DNA from: Zerene cesonia
Taxonomy: Eukaryota; Arthropoda; Insecta; Lepidoptera; Pieridae
DNA length: 64,000 nucleotides
Assembly: GCF_012273895.1 (NCBI RefSeq)
Contig: NC_052125.1
Coordinates: 2,790,001 to 2,854,000, forward strand
Reading direction: 5' to 3'
Part shown: one piece after another, positions 54,629 through 64,000 of the stretch
Numbering within the stretch: the stretch's first letter is position 1
How the letters are laid out: each line of letters opens with the position of its first letter
Notes under the pieces: model-generated
The model's input: the letters and a program-made list of their open reading frames with translations, nothing else
Database searches by the model: none
What the model was told of the DNA's origin: nothing
Translations under genes and position numbers: made by a program

Positions 54629-54699
54629 AGTTGTAGTAAGTAGTAGCTTCTCATATCTTAAAATAGATACTTAAACATGTATTACTTTTCTATGTTATT

Positions 54700-54800
54700 T
54701 TAGAGTGGCCCACCAAGGTGGTTCGCCTAATGGTAATCGATCACTATTGCCCCCGAACATTTGCGCAAATGCGTCGCCCACTTTTAAAGGATAAGTGATT
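54700..54800 (-). mobile_element. Fragment of poly(A)-tailed retroelement (tail part)
   Basis: GGTGGTTCGCCTAATGGTAA, CACTATTGCCCCCGAACATT and CGTCGCCCACTTTTAAAGG. Confidence 0.5.
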
Positions 54801-55971
54801 ATTAATTTTTGGAAAGAAACGGCCTCGTTTTTAATTGAATTATTTTGTAATAAAATATTTGACATTCTATTATTGAAATAAAATAATTTAAATATATTTG
54901 TCTACGATGAAGTGGAAGGAAGGAGAAGCAGTCCACTTAAAAGTTAACTTGCCAATTTCCAATAACCACAATCTCTGAAGTTTACAGGATTTGCGAGTTG
55001 ATTAACGATATGTAGGTCACACTCCCACAAGGAATTAAATACCTTTTTATTAAGTTATTACCTACTATGTTATTACATAGTTACAAGAATCGTTTTTTAG
55101 CTAATGACGTCGTATGACTAACCTAGTTTTTGTATGTTATAAAAAGTCTACTACGTTCAAAACAGCTAGTGTATTTTATTATAAATCTTAACCATTAAAC
55201 AACAATATTTTAAATCTGTAATAACTGTTTAAATCTCTTCCAACCAATCTTTGATTTATCAAAGCATCACTGTAGACTGAAGTGATGTTATCTTATCTAA
55301 GATTTATGATAAAAATAACAGATTTGTTTCTTCATAGAATTTATGAATTGGAGAGAAATTCGATTTACTACAAAATATATAGTGGAGAATGATATTATAA
55401 GGAAATAAGAAAAACACTTAAGTGTTGCGAGTTTTCTAAACGTTTCTGTTTCGCTTAAATAAACAGAAACGTTTAAAAAATCACCCAATTAATGTATGAC
55501 CAAGCCAATCGTTCTTCCTTATTTTATTAATTTTATTCTATCGGCTACAGAAATACATCATTGAAATTTAACCTGTCTATCACGATTCATAAGATAGAGC
55601 CCCGTATAAGACGGACGGGCAGACAGACGGACACCGTAATAGGGTCCCGTTTTACGGTTTATGTCTTTGGGTATATGTACTCTAAAAAGTGTTTTCTTGT
55701 AATCCACAAATAATAGCTGTATCACAGATAATACATATAATATGATAGTTGTAGTGGCATTTATCATTAAAAAAAATACATAAAACAAAATATTTATTGA
55801 AAGATTACGTGCGTTTTATTGTAATATGTCTCCAAGAAAATATAAAATAGGTAGAATTAAATTTAATGTTTTTGGTGTGCTATTAATAACAATAACATAT
55901 AATTTTTATAGAATTTAAATTTCATATTCATTCATTCATTTCATTTCGTATGTAGCAGTAATTATATTTTA

Positions 55972-56330
55972 CTAGCTTTTCGCCCGCGGCTTCGCCCGCG
56001 TAGAATTCGCTTATATCGCGCGACATGGTAAGGATTATTTTCTTCGCATTTGAAAAGTATGGTTTGTTCTTTCCCACGTTTAGCTTCATCTTCATACCAA
56101 GTTTCATTAAAATCGGTTTGACAATAACGAACTTTCATACAAACTTTCATCCCCTCTTTCAACCCTTTCTACCCTTTTTTCGCGATAAAAAGTATCCTAT
56201 GTCCTTTCCCAAGTTCAGTTCTATCTTCATACCAAATTTTATCAAAATCGAATCAGTGGTTTAGGCGTGAAAGCGTAACAGACAGACAGACAGACAGAGT
56301 TACTTTCGCATTTATAATATTATATAGTAG
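55972..56330 (-). mobile_element. Helitron-like repeat (GCCCGCGGCTTCGCCCGCG family), possibly two copies fused
   Basis: CTAGCTTTTCGCCCGCGGCT at the left; GACAGACAGACAGACAGAGT and ATTTATAATATTATATAGTA at the right. It is longer than usual, with AAGTTTCATTAAAATCGG and CCAAATTTTATCAAAATCG both present, suggesting an internal duplication. A further piece lies at 56600-56745. Confidence 0.55.
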
Positions 56331-56983
56331 GGAAGTAGGGATTGTGTCTTAAATTGAATTATTATGTACTGTATAGGGAAGACACAGACTCCTCAAACAC
56401 AGCGAAAGCTATATTTTTATTATTATTTTGGGTATATTTGTAATGTGTTAATCGCGTCCGACACAGGTTATATTTTATAGATCTTAACGGAACTGATTTA
56501 ATTTGTTGTATTTTTATTTGGATTTGATTTAATTTCATAAAACTATAGTTATATCTTATAAAGTTTTGAGGATTTTCCCCGAGTGATAATCCCTTCACCA
56601 TGACGTTTTCGGGATAAAAACTATCCTATATCCTTTCTCAAGTTTCAAACTATCAATGTACCAAATTTCATCCAATTCGATTGAGCGGTTTTGCCGTGAA
56701 ACAGAGTCAGCCAGAGTTACTTTTGCGTTTATAATAATAAGTAAGATATGTAAACTAAATCTATTAGTAAATAAAATAAAACAAGATATACGTTGCTTGA
56801 ATATTTATTTCATCGCTTTACCACAGATAAAATAATATTATACTAGGCATTACATTCCAAATCAATTTTATTGTCATAGAGCAGTTCCAGATTTGAGAGA
56901 GTAATGGACAAATATGAAGATTGAATACATCACATTATTAATAAATGAAGATATATTTTAGCATATTGTTAATTATATTTGAT

Positions 56984-57075
56984 TTACTTGTTTTCCATTG
57001 TTTGATACAACGCTCTGCATGTTTCTGACGCTATTTCGCAGAGTGCATATAAAGCGCGTTCGTTGGTGTCGTATT
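56984..57075 (-). CDS. SIFa: SIFamide precursor, last coding exon
   Basis: Acceptor ATATTTTTAG. Two bases complete a Glu codon, then YDTNERALYALCEIASETCR and ALYQTMENK before TAA at 56984-56986. The YD and CEIAxExC positions match the third exon of the plus-strand paralogue (61714-61805) codon for codon. Confidence 0.93.
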
Positions 57076-57796
57076 CTAAAAATATAAGAAAAATATTAAA
57101 AATTTAATCCGACTTTGTAAATGAATATATTAATATAATAATAGTATTCTTTAACAGAAAAATACTGTAGCAATTAAATATCACAGACAATATAAAATGA
57201 TACGAGTAAATATCATCATCATCATCATCAGCCCATATATATTCCCACTGCTGGGACACAGGCCTCCTATGAGGGTTCAGGCCATAATCCACCACGCTGG
57301 CCAAGTGCGGGTTGGCAGATGTCACATGTCGTCGAACATTTGATTCTTGGACATGCCGGTTTCCTCACGATGTTTTCCTTCATAAAACGGTGAAGGAAAC
57401 GGAGCAGTGGTGATGTAATCCACATGTGCAGATAAATTGAAAAATCAATTTATTTCCTGCACGCTCGCTCGGTCTCGAACCCCGACTTATGACTATGGAC
57501 TTATCGATTTTGAACCACTGAGCCACCACTGCTCTAGTAGATATACAAACATATAAAAAAATGTAAGCCTAACTGAAGACTTTCTTATTTAGTGTTTATG
57601 CTACTTATATTTCTATACTGATTAACATTATTACAATGTATAATTAATAAAGCAGATCTAGTACATACCAACATACGCGGTTCTTTTGCCGAAAATGGAA
57701 CCATTAAAAGGCAGTTTCTTGTACGATGCAGCGGTGAAGCTGATCAAGCAGAAAATAGAAATAAGTGCCATGAGGACGGTAGCACGCATCATGTTG
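56984..57796 (-). CDS. SIFa: SIFamide-family neuropeptide precursor (SYKKLPFNGSIF-amide)
   Basis: 71-residue secreted precursor from two coding exons: 57792 (ATG) to 57669, and 57075 to 56984. The acceptor GTATTTCAG puts the exon start at 57796. Residues 1-22 are a signal peptide (MMRATVLMALISIFCLISFT, then AA). SYKKLPFNGSIF follows, with G as amide donor and KR as cleavage site. The tail contains YDTNERALYALCEIASETC, the C-x6-C pair typical of SIFamide precursors. Phase 1 intron. A tRNA-derived SINE sits in that intron. SIFamides act through a GPCR on feeding, sleep and courtship in insects. The Lys-Leu at the usual Lys-Pro position is unusual. A polyadenylation signal may lie at 56804-56809. 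Confidence 0.93.
57211..57532 (-). mobile_element. tRNA-derived SINE with GATGAT tail, inside the SIFamide intron
   Basis: Tail (GAT)n at 57213-57229; body CCCACTGCTGGGACACAGGC; head with reversed GCAGTGGTGGCTCAGTGG. It makes up more than half of the 593-bp intron and lies in the same direction as the gene. Confidence 0.78.
57669..57796 (-). CDS. SIFa: SIFamide precursor, exon with signal peptide and mature peptide
   Basis: Four untranslated bases (CAAC) then ATG ATG. The donor GTATGT leaves phase 1. The mature peptide and GKR lie at codons 23-37. Confidence 0.93.
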
Positions 57797-57962
57797 CTGA
57801 AATACAAGAATTTATATCATTTGAGGGTAGTTTAAATAATTTAAAGATTAGTATAAGAGCTGAAATAAAGAATCCATAGGAATTCTAAAAGAATCACTGA
57901 AACAATTTGGGTTAGTATATCTTTTAAATTTAAATTGAAAATTTCTTATTTAAAATTTAATA

Positions 57963-58142
57963 GTCTTATATATAAAATTCTCGTGTCACAATGTTAGTCT
58001 CTATACTCCTCCGAAACGGCTTGACCGATTCCTCTGAAATTTGGTAAGCATATTGGGTAGGTCTGAGAATCGGCTAACATCTATTTTTCATACCACTAAA
58101 CGATAAGAGTAAGGCAGAACAGCGTTTGCCGGGTGCAGCTAG
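57963..58142 (+). mobile_element. Helitron-like repeat (GTGCAGCTAG family) in the SIFamide first intron
   Basis: TATATAAAATTCTCGTGTCA to TTTGCCGGGTGCAGCTAG; sister of 33027-33204. Confidence 0.65.
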
Positions 58143-58640
58143 TATAATAATAATAAAATAGTTATTCGCTAACGTTATGTTATTAGCTTGATTATTTTAC
58201 GTGTAAAATATAAACAAGCGACTACAATGTAATTATCTTATTACAACTGAGACTAACAAATCAGTATCAAGGTACCGATACATAAAACACTTGTCACCTA
58301 TGTCACACGAATATAATAAAAACTTTTATATCATGCTTTTCTTTACCTGCATGTGTATCACGCTTTTTTCATCGTCACCTGCATGTTTGTATGTAACCGA
58401 ATCCTTTAAGCTTGATTTTAACTCCCTTTAAACTAACAGCTTTCATTGAAACTTTGTGCGCTTATCAAAGATCGGTAACAATACATTAATTTCATGAGTT
58501 TATCTTATTAACCCGATTACGTTCGCAAAGATTAATTAATAATTTACTATGCGTATGAGAGCAAATGATACGATCAACTTATTTCTATCATTAAAGCGTG
58601 TTGTTTAGTTATTTTAAACTGTTTTTATTTTTAATATTAC

Positions 58641-58707
58641 CTTTTGGTTAGATGAAGAAGATGATGTAAGACGTAGAAACTCCTTTGTTGAACCCAGGAA
58701 TGGATCT
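58641..58707 (-). other. SIFa: Non-coding first exon of the SIFamide gene (predicted)
   Basis: An initiator TATCAGATC puts the start at about 58707, 32 bp from the first T of the TATA box. The exon ends at AAAAG|GTAATA. The intron 57797-58640 separates it from the coding exon. Confidence 0.6.
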
Positions 58708-58731
58708 GATACAAGTTTCTGTCAACTCCAG

Positions 58732-58739
58732 TATTTATA
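58732..58739 (-). promoter_or_regulatory. TATA box of the SIFamide gene
   Basis: TATAAATA on the minus strand, placed correctly upstream of the TATCAGATC initiator at 58707. Strict TATA promoters are usual for tightly cell-specific neuropeptide genes. Confidence 0.65.
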
Positions 58740-58999
58740 TCTGCTTGAAAAATTACTTGCAGGAGCAATCTTAAATTCGATTTATATCGCATCAAGAACT
58801 CAATTACAGCTTAATTTTTCTCTAACTAGATTATGCTAGAAAATGGTGTCAACTGTATTGTTTGCAACAAAAACCTTATTGAAACATTTTGTTTTTAAAT
58901 CCGTTTGTTTGTACAAAGTAGTGGCACAAAAATTGAAAACAATATTAAACACTTTATTAAACTATATCATTTTATTCTTGATCTTGTGGCCATGGTGAA

Positions 59000-59130
59000 A
59001 ATTGGCCTATATGTTATTCCAGTTGTCCCGCTGTCTACGTACTAAATTTCATTGCAATCGGTTTTTGCGTGAAAGAGCAACAAACAAACACACATCCTTA
59101 CAAACTTTCGCATTTATAATATTAGTAGGA
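59000..59130 (-). mobile_element. Helitron-like fragment in the divergent intergenic region
   Basis: CCTATATGTTATTCCAGTTG to TTTATAATATTAGTAGGA. Pieces of other Helitron-like elements follow to about 59450 (GGACCAGTAGTTTTGGAGCC, ATTATATTAGTATAGATT). So much of the roughly 1.1-kb region between the two start sites is repeat-derived. Confidence 0.62.
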
Positions 59131-59762
59131 TGTCCCTCAGCGAAGTTGCAGCTTTCTAATGGTGAAGAAATTTTTAAGATCGGTCCAGTAGTTTTTGAGT
59201 TTATCCATTACAAACAAACAAACATAAAATCAAATAATTCCCCTTTATAATATTTGTATAGAAAAAAAGTTGCTGCGTTTGACGATATATCTAAAACATT
59301 TCCGGAGTAAAAAGTGTCCTATAGCACTCGGGAATAATGTAGCTTTCTTTTGGTAAAAGAAATTTCAAAATCGGACCAGTAGTTTTGGAGCCTTCTGGGT
59401 ACAAACAAACAAAAAAACCTTTTCCTCATTATTATATTAGTATAGATTAATGATACAAGTAGTGGTTATGAAAAATTGGTAAAAAATGACTTTCTCTCTG
59501 TAATAAACTGCTTTCCGAATTTCCTGTTTGTTTCAGTTGAGTTTTCATCAAAATCTAACACAGGACATAAATATGCACCTATTTCATTATACATATTCGA
59601 TACGATGCGATATTGCAAATGCCATCGTCTAACATTTATCCATCCCATCATGCACTAATAGAGATCTAATCCCTGGAGATTTTCGTTGATCATACAGAAT
59701 ATGCGGTTACTATCCAATAATCCTTTAATTGAGTGGACAGCCGCCATGTTCCATTTTGAAGG

Positions 59763-59769
59763 TATAAAA
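59763..59769 (+). promoter_or_regulatory. TATA box of the IMFamide-type gene
   Basis: GGTATAAAACGG, 33 bp before the initiator ACATCAGTTG (A at 59796). A close match to the arthropod TATA plus TCAGT arrangement. Confidence 0.7.
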
Positions 59770-59795
59770 CGGCGGGAAATTCCTCTCTCAACATC

Positions 59796-59854
59796 AGTTG
59801 ACAAAGCACTTTCAGTGTTACCAGATACAAAACCTTTCCATAAAAAGCTTGAAG
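59796..59854 (+). other. Non-coding first exon of the IMFamide-type gene (predicted)
   Basis: From the TCAGT initiator to donor GAAG|GTAAAA; no ATG is used. Its intron, 59855-60610, ends CATTCCAG directly before the start codon. Confidence 0.62.
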
Positions 59855-60246
59855 GTAAAATTATAACTTTTAAAACGCTTATTTATTGTTTGACTTTTCG
59901 TTTTGAATCTCGTTTCTCATCGACTTTTGGCAGTTTTATGCACTTATCAATTTTTAGCACTTAATTTCAAAGTAAAAACTTAATTTCAAATTTGTTTTTA
60001 AGTTCAATTAAATGTACTGTTGTTTGTAAAAATGTACATACAGTTTATTATAACGAGCCAAAAATATTTTGTTTTCTGCTCAATGTATCACATGCGCTAA
60101 ATCCGCAACTAAACACCACTTAAGCTTAGATTATTTGGATCATTAAACAGAATTACTTCATACCTACAGTAATTACGATTACGTATACCAATATTTTAGG
60201 AAGTCAAAAAGATTTTTAGGTTTGAGTACCTATACATATTTCAGTA

Positions 60247-60371
60247 CTAGCTGCGCGGTTTCACCCGCGTAAGTCTGTATCCCGTAGAAATATCGGGATA
60301 CAAAGCCAGTCCAGCTATCTATGTACCGAATTTCATTGCAATCGGTTCTGTAATTTTTGCGTGAAAGAGAA
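60247..60371 (-). mobile_element. Helitron-like fragment (reverse) in the first intron
   Basis: CTAGCTGCGCGGTTTCACCC to TTTGCGTGAAAGAG; the other end is lost. Confidence 0.6.
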
Positions 60372-60610
60372 ATTTATTTTGTGCCGAAGCCAACTTCAAA
60401 AAAGGATTGTTACCGTTCTAAATCTTTCATGTCCGAACCGATTCTAAAGATTCCTTTTTAATTGATAGCTGGTGCCTCCCATATTGCCCCATTTCTTAAT
60501 TTGTTTGGTAATTTGAAGATGGTTTCGTTAATTGTTAAAAATAATTGTTTTCTTGGACATCCTGTTTTCTGCGTTATATTTCAATTGTAAATCATTTAAT
60601 CTCATTCCAG

Positions 60611-60743
60611 ATGGCCGCATCAACAGTTCAATGCACTGTCTTGCTAGTTATTTTAGCTCTAATTTGTCTCATCGAAATGAGCGAAGCAAATTACAAAAAT
60701 GCACCAATGAACGGGATCATGTTTGGCAAGAGAGGACCATCTG
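60611..60743 (+). CDS. IMFamide-type precursor, exon with signal peptide and mature peptide
   Basis: The acceptor CATTCCAG abuts the ATG directly. 44 codons plus one base: a signal peptide of about 26 residues, NYKNAPMNGIMF, G, KR, then GPS. Donor GTGAGA, phase 1. An upstream in-frame ATG (60545) is intronic. Confidence 0.92.
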
Positions 60744-61805
60744 GTGAGATATTTTAGTATAATATATTCTTTTTCTTTATCCTTACAGAGAACCTAGGAC
60801 TTAAGTCATTTAATATACTTGATTCAGACGATACTAGGTATAATTGGTGGCATAGAACTGTAGCGGCGAGTGAAACGTGGACAGGAAAGCTTTACTTGGT
60901 ATTGCATTTAGATAACTTATTTTTAAGCAGGGTCGGCCAGTGCTAAAGAAATTCATCACTAGTAAATTGTAATGGAAAAAATGTGCGTAAAATCACGTAA
61001 TACGCATGTTCTTTATTGGCCATCTATTAATGAAAAGTTGATAATCATTCACCGTATGTTTTAAGTTCAGAGCTGAAAACTTATTTTCAAACTACAACTA
61101 CGTCGAATATATACATCATATTGTCCTATTCAGCGAACTGTAAATAATACAGTTATGTCCACGTAAAACCAACATAAGACAGCAAGTAAGAATTTACGTA
61201 AATCACTATGCCTTGTGTATCAAATATGCGAGGGTAGCATTGATTCGTATTCGTAGGTCTTCGTTGACTTGGCTTGGAATTAACATACGACACAAATTCA
61301 CAGAGCGTGAATTATAGCATAATATTTTATATGACTTTCTCATCCATACATTATTCCATCTGACATTACATACCTTAGTTTATAATTGTTACATACAAAA
61401 AAAATCTATAAATTCTGTGTTAAAAAGAAAAGATCAATATTGTAATTTCTTCTACCATACACTTATACTTATTATTCTGTGATCATACTCGCAACAAGCA
61501 AAAATGCTATAAAACTCGTAACATGACGACTGCCGTTATATCACAGCACGTATTGTTATAAATAATTGACAAAAAAGCTATTTAAACAAAAAATGAGGCA
61601 AACTTATCGTCAATTTATACGTACATTCAACTTTCTAGTTCACGTTGTACCTTAACCTAGCATGTAAGGGAAATCTAATTGTGTTAACGTACCAAAATTT
61701 AACTTTGTTGTAGATTACGACAACCGAGGAAAAGCATTCACTGCCCTCTGCGAGATTGCTACAGAAGCCTGCCAGACTTGGTTCCCATCTCCGGAAAACA
61801 AATAA
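60611..61805 (+). CDS. IMFamide-type SIFamide-family neuropeptide precursor (NYKNAPMNGIMF-amide)
   Basis: 74-residue precursor encoded by 60611-60743 and 61714-61805. The signal peptide (VLLVILALICLIEMSEA core) is followed by NYKNAPMNGIMF-GKR, giving an amidated 12-mer. The tail reads YDNRGKAFTALCEIATEACQ then TWFPSPENK. Exon sizes, phase 1 intron, cleavage site and CEIAxExC tail are shared with the SIFamide gene on the other strand 1.1 kb away, so the two are inverted paralogues. The C-terminus IMF-amide replaces SIF-amide, and APMNG replaces the usual PPFNG. I recall the name IMFamide being used for the silkworm; this is not verified here. AATAAA lies at 61912-61917. Confidence 0.92.
61714..61805 (+). 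CDS. IMFamide-type precursor, last coding exon
   Basis: The acceptor TTTGTTGTAG completes an Asp codon, then YDNRGKAFTALCEIATEACQ and TWFPSPENK, with TAA at 61803-61805. At 92 bases it is the same length as the last exon of the minus-strand paralogue. Confidence 0.92.
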
Positions 61806-61911
61806 GCTTGAAACATAATTATCGTTTTGTTCACGTGCTTTTATTATGAAATCTAGCGGAGATACGCCTTTATTGACTGTAGTTATTTATTCAGTAATGT
61901 TCTATCGATAA

Positions 61912-61917
61912 AATAAA
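61912..61917 (+). terminator. Polyadenylation signal of the IMFamide-type gene
   Basis: AATAAA 107 bp after the stop codon. Confidence 0.6.
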
Positions 61918-61919
61918 GA

Positions 61920-62750
61920 ATTATAGACTGAAAGCATGTTTCATTCAATTAAACTTTTAATCCAAGTAATAAACCCAGCCTTACTTGTTATCCTTAAGGC
62001 ATTATAGTTGTTGTTAGGTATTATTACGATATTAATTGGATTTTGGATTGTAAATTTGAGTTATATATACCAGTATCACATTTCATACAAATTGGTTGAA
62101 TATTTCTAAAATCATTAAGTAACGTTATTATTGCCTTTTATAACTTATTCAATTCTATTTTTCATTTATGTATGCTTTTTACCAAATTTTAAATCACATG
62201 ATACAGAATCTTATACGTCCTTTTTTTAAACGACATTAAAAAGTAGAAGGTTTCTCAATTGGCTTAATTGTATTGTAGATGTGTAATGCAATGTTTACGT
62301 GTAAATTGTATTTTAAAAGACACGTCGTACTCTAAAACACAAAAACAGAGTACAAGTTCCTTGTTTTACTACTAGTGAAACCGGTTTAATTCATAGAAAT
62401 TCTTGAATTATTATAAATATGCTCCCCCCTAAGAACCTTGAACTAGTGAAGGTACGTTCTAATAAAATAACTTAATCATATATCAATATTCCGATAGATG
62501 GCAGTTTTTTCATTGACTGTTTTTATGCTCTGCAATCTCGGCAATCTCCTTCCCCATTTGACCTAATTAGTTTTTATAGATCTAGCAACATCGTGGGAAT
62601 AATTAGATGGAAAGAATATGAATCTCATATGTATTACGTGTACGATAGGAATACGTTTTCTTAGCATTATGAGCAGTTTATATTTCCTTAAACTAAGAAT
62701 TCTCACGCGATGACATTTCGCTGTATTTCCTACGACATAACTATTTACCT
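61920..62750. other. Gene-free AT-rich stretch
   Basis: No exon or intact repeat recognised; an AGATGGCAG motif occurs at about 62507. Confidence 0.4.
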
Positions 62751-62973
62751 CGATTGTTGGAAGAGCGTAGGTGTTCGACTCTTGAAGTATTGATAAAATT
62801 ATTTGACAGATGTCAACAACGCAGTGACGTTTCGCAATTTACATCGAAAAATTAGCAAATTTCGAATCTACCTTATTTTTTAAAATGGATTTAATAAGTT
62901 CCGACCTCGTGGTGAAATAATGTGAAAGTTAATAAACTATACAGAAAATAATTGTCAATAAAGAAAAACCACA

Positions 62974-63000
62974 ATGACGACGAAGGAATTATACACGAAG
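62974..63000 (+). CDS. Putative first coding exon of a plus-strand gene leaving the window
   Basis: An ATG in an excellent context (CCACAATGAC) encodes MTTKELYTK, followed by AAG|GTAAAA, phase 0. Upstream (62810-62845) are TGACAG, TGTCAA and GTGACG motifs like those upstream of ADAT3. A short upstream frame (ATG at 62884) precedes it. No later exon is seen before 64000, so identity is unknown. Confidence 0.3.
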
Positions 63001-64000
63001 GTAAAATATTTTTTTCATTTTCTTCGTTGTTCAAATTTTGTTTTGATAAATGTTTACGAAAAAAAAAAATCATTTGAATTTAGAACTTATGAAGTAAGAA
63101 CATCGCAAGTACCTCCATCCAAAAGAATGCATAAGGCACAGTAAAAGATGTAATCACTCTCACTATCTATATCAAAAGTATGAAATCATATTGTTAACAT
63201 GTTATGATTATGAATAATTCATTAGTTTAAAATCTCCTTAAAAAAAACTTAACGAAATCAGCTAGTAGCCATGATTACTCTTTATTAACAATCTTGTTGT
63301 TTTTGTTTATACCCTATCATTATAAAATGATTAAATGATTTCTATTATTTTAATGTATTAAATTTTTAAATAGTGTTCTAAAATATAAAAGCGATAATTA
63401 CACGTTTCTCTACATTCTCGTGTAATTTCTTTAAACTGGTTCTTCTATTAAATAATCCAATTAGAATCTTAGTGGCATGAGCTTGAGTCGCTTGAAAATA
63501 AATTGTGTCATTGGATTTCTTTTAATTTCTATTGATTGTTTATTATTATTGTATCAATTTAGAATGTTATTGATACTCATTGAAACATATTATGTAAAAT
63601 TTATATTTTTTTTACTGTCATTATAAATAAAAGAAATCATAATTGATTTTTATAACTTGTATGTAAGCTATGTTCAAAATGTCTGTCTAATATACTTTCC
63701 TACAACAAATGATATAAACTCAATGTTACATAATACTTAAAAAATAACTCCAAAAATATATGCTAATTAGAATCCACTTAGACCTTTTCCTTATTGCTCT
63801 CTTGTCCAACAAGCAAAATTGTTGATTGATAAATTCTCAATTTTCTGAACTAGTATTTCGAGGCACAATTGTTTTACATGTATTTTTTATTATAACTTAT
63901 CCTGAAAAATATAAATAACTTTATTTGTATCTATCCACAAATGACAGCTCTTATTCTATAAATACTAACAAACTGACAAAAACAAATTTATCAAAAAATT

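Noticed and set aside
60545..60610. Upstream in-frame ATG of the IMFamide-type precursor
   Set aside because: It lies before the CATTCCAG acceptor, and the residues added would disrupt the signal peptide.

Overview
The window is nuclear DNA from an insect, almost certainly a moth or butterfly (Lepidoptera). It is AT-rich, its genes are split by introns, and its spacers are packed with repeats typical of lepidopteran genomes: short Helitron-like elements ending in CTAG, tRNA-derived SINEs, a poly(A)-tailed retroelement family and LINE remnants. Most long open frames are chance or repeat-derived. Three kinds of gene are well supported. There are three assembly gaps: 269-1268 and 31671-32670 (1000 N each, probably placeholder lengths) and 11165-11174 (10 N in a GT repeat).

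Left part (1-25 kb). Twelve minus-strand exons between 24824 and 11251 form one gene of the CP2/LSF/TFCP2 transcription factor family (Drosophila gemini). All exon junctions agree in phase. They encode about 441 residues: an acidic/serine-rich N-terminus, a lineage-specific linker and the CP2 DNA-binding domain. The C-terminal SAM-like and dimerisation part is not visible and must lie beyond a last intron of more than 11 kb. An intron just after one exon carries eight tandem copies of an AAACCG-type motif; three contain AACCGGTT, the site bound by the Grainyhead/CP2 superfamily. Upstream of the first coding exon are five copies of an AGATGRCGCT-like motif.

Middle part (25-51 kb) is mostly repeats, with an unidentified minus-strand gene fragment at about 36.4-37.0 kb, a 41-bp minisatellite at 35.5-36.0 kb, long inverted repeats and a LINE remnant spanning the second gap. 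GC-rich patches near 4.4, 33.8 and 40.5 kb may be promoters.

Right part (51-64 kb). A compact ADAT3 gene (the non-catalytic partner of the tRNA A34-to-inosine deaminase) lies on the minus strand at 51.3-54.0 kb. It is followed by two SIFamide-family neuropeptide genes arranged head to head. The minus-strand gene (56984-58707) encodes SYKKLPFNGSIF-amide. The plus-strand gene (59796-61805) encodes NYKNAPMNGIMF-amide. Both have a TATA box and initiator about 32 bp apart, a non-coding first exon, a second exon with signal peptide and amidated peptide, and a third exon with a C-x6-C tail, with identical intron phases. They look like an inverted duplicate pair sharing a divergent promoter region of about 1.1 kb. 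This is the most interesting gene system in the window. A possible first exon of another plus-strand gene lies at 62974-63000.
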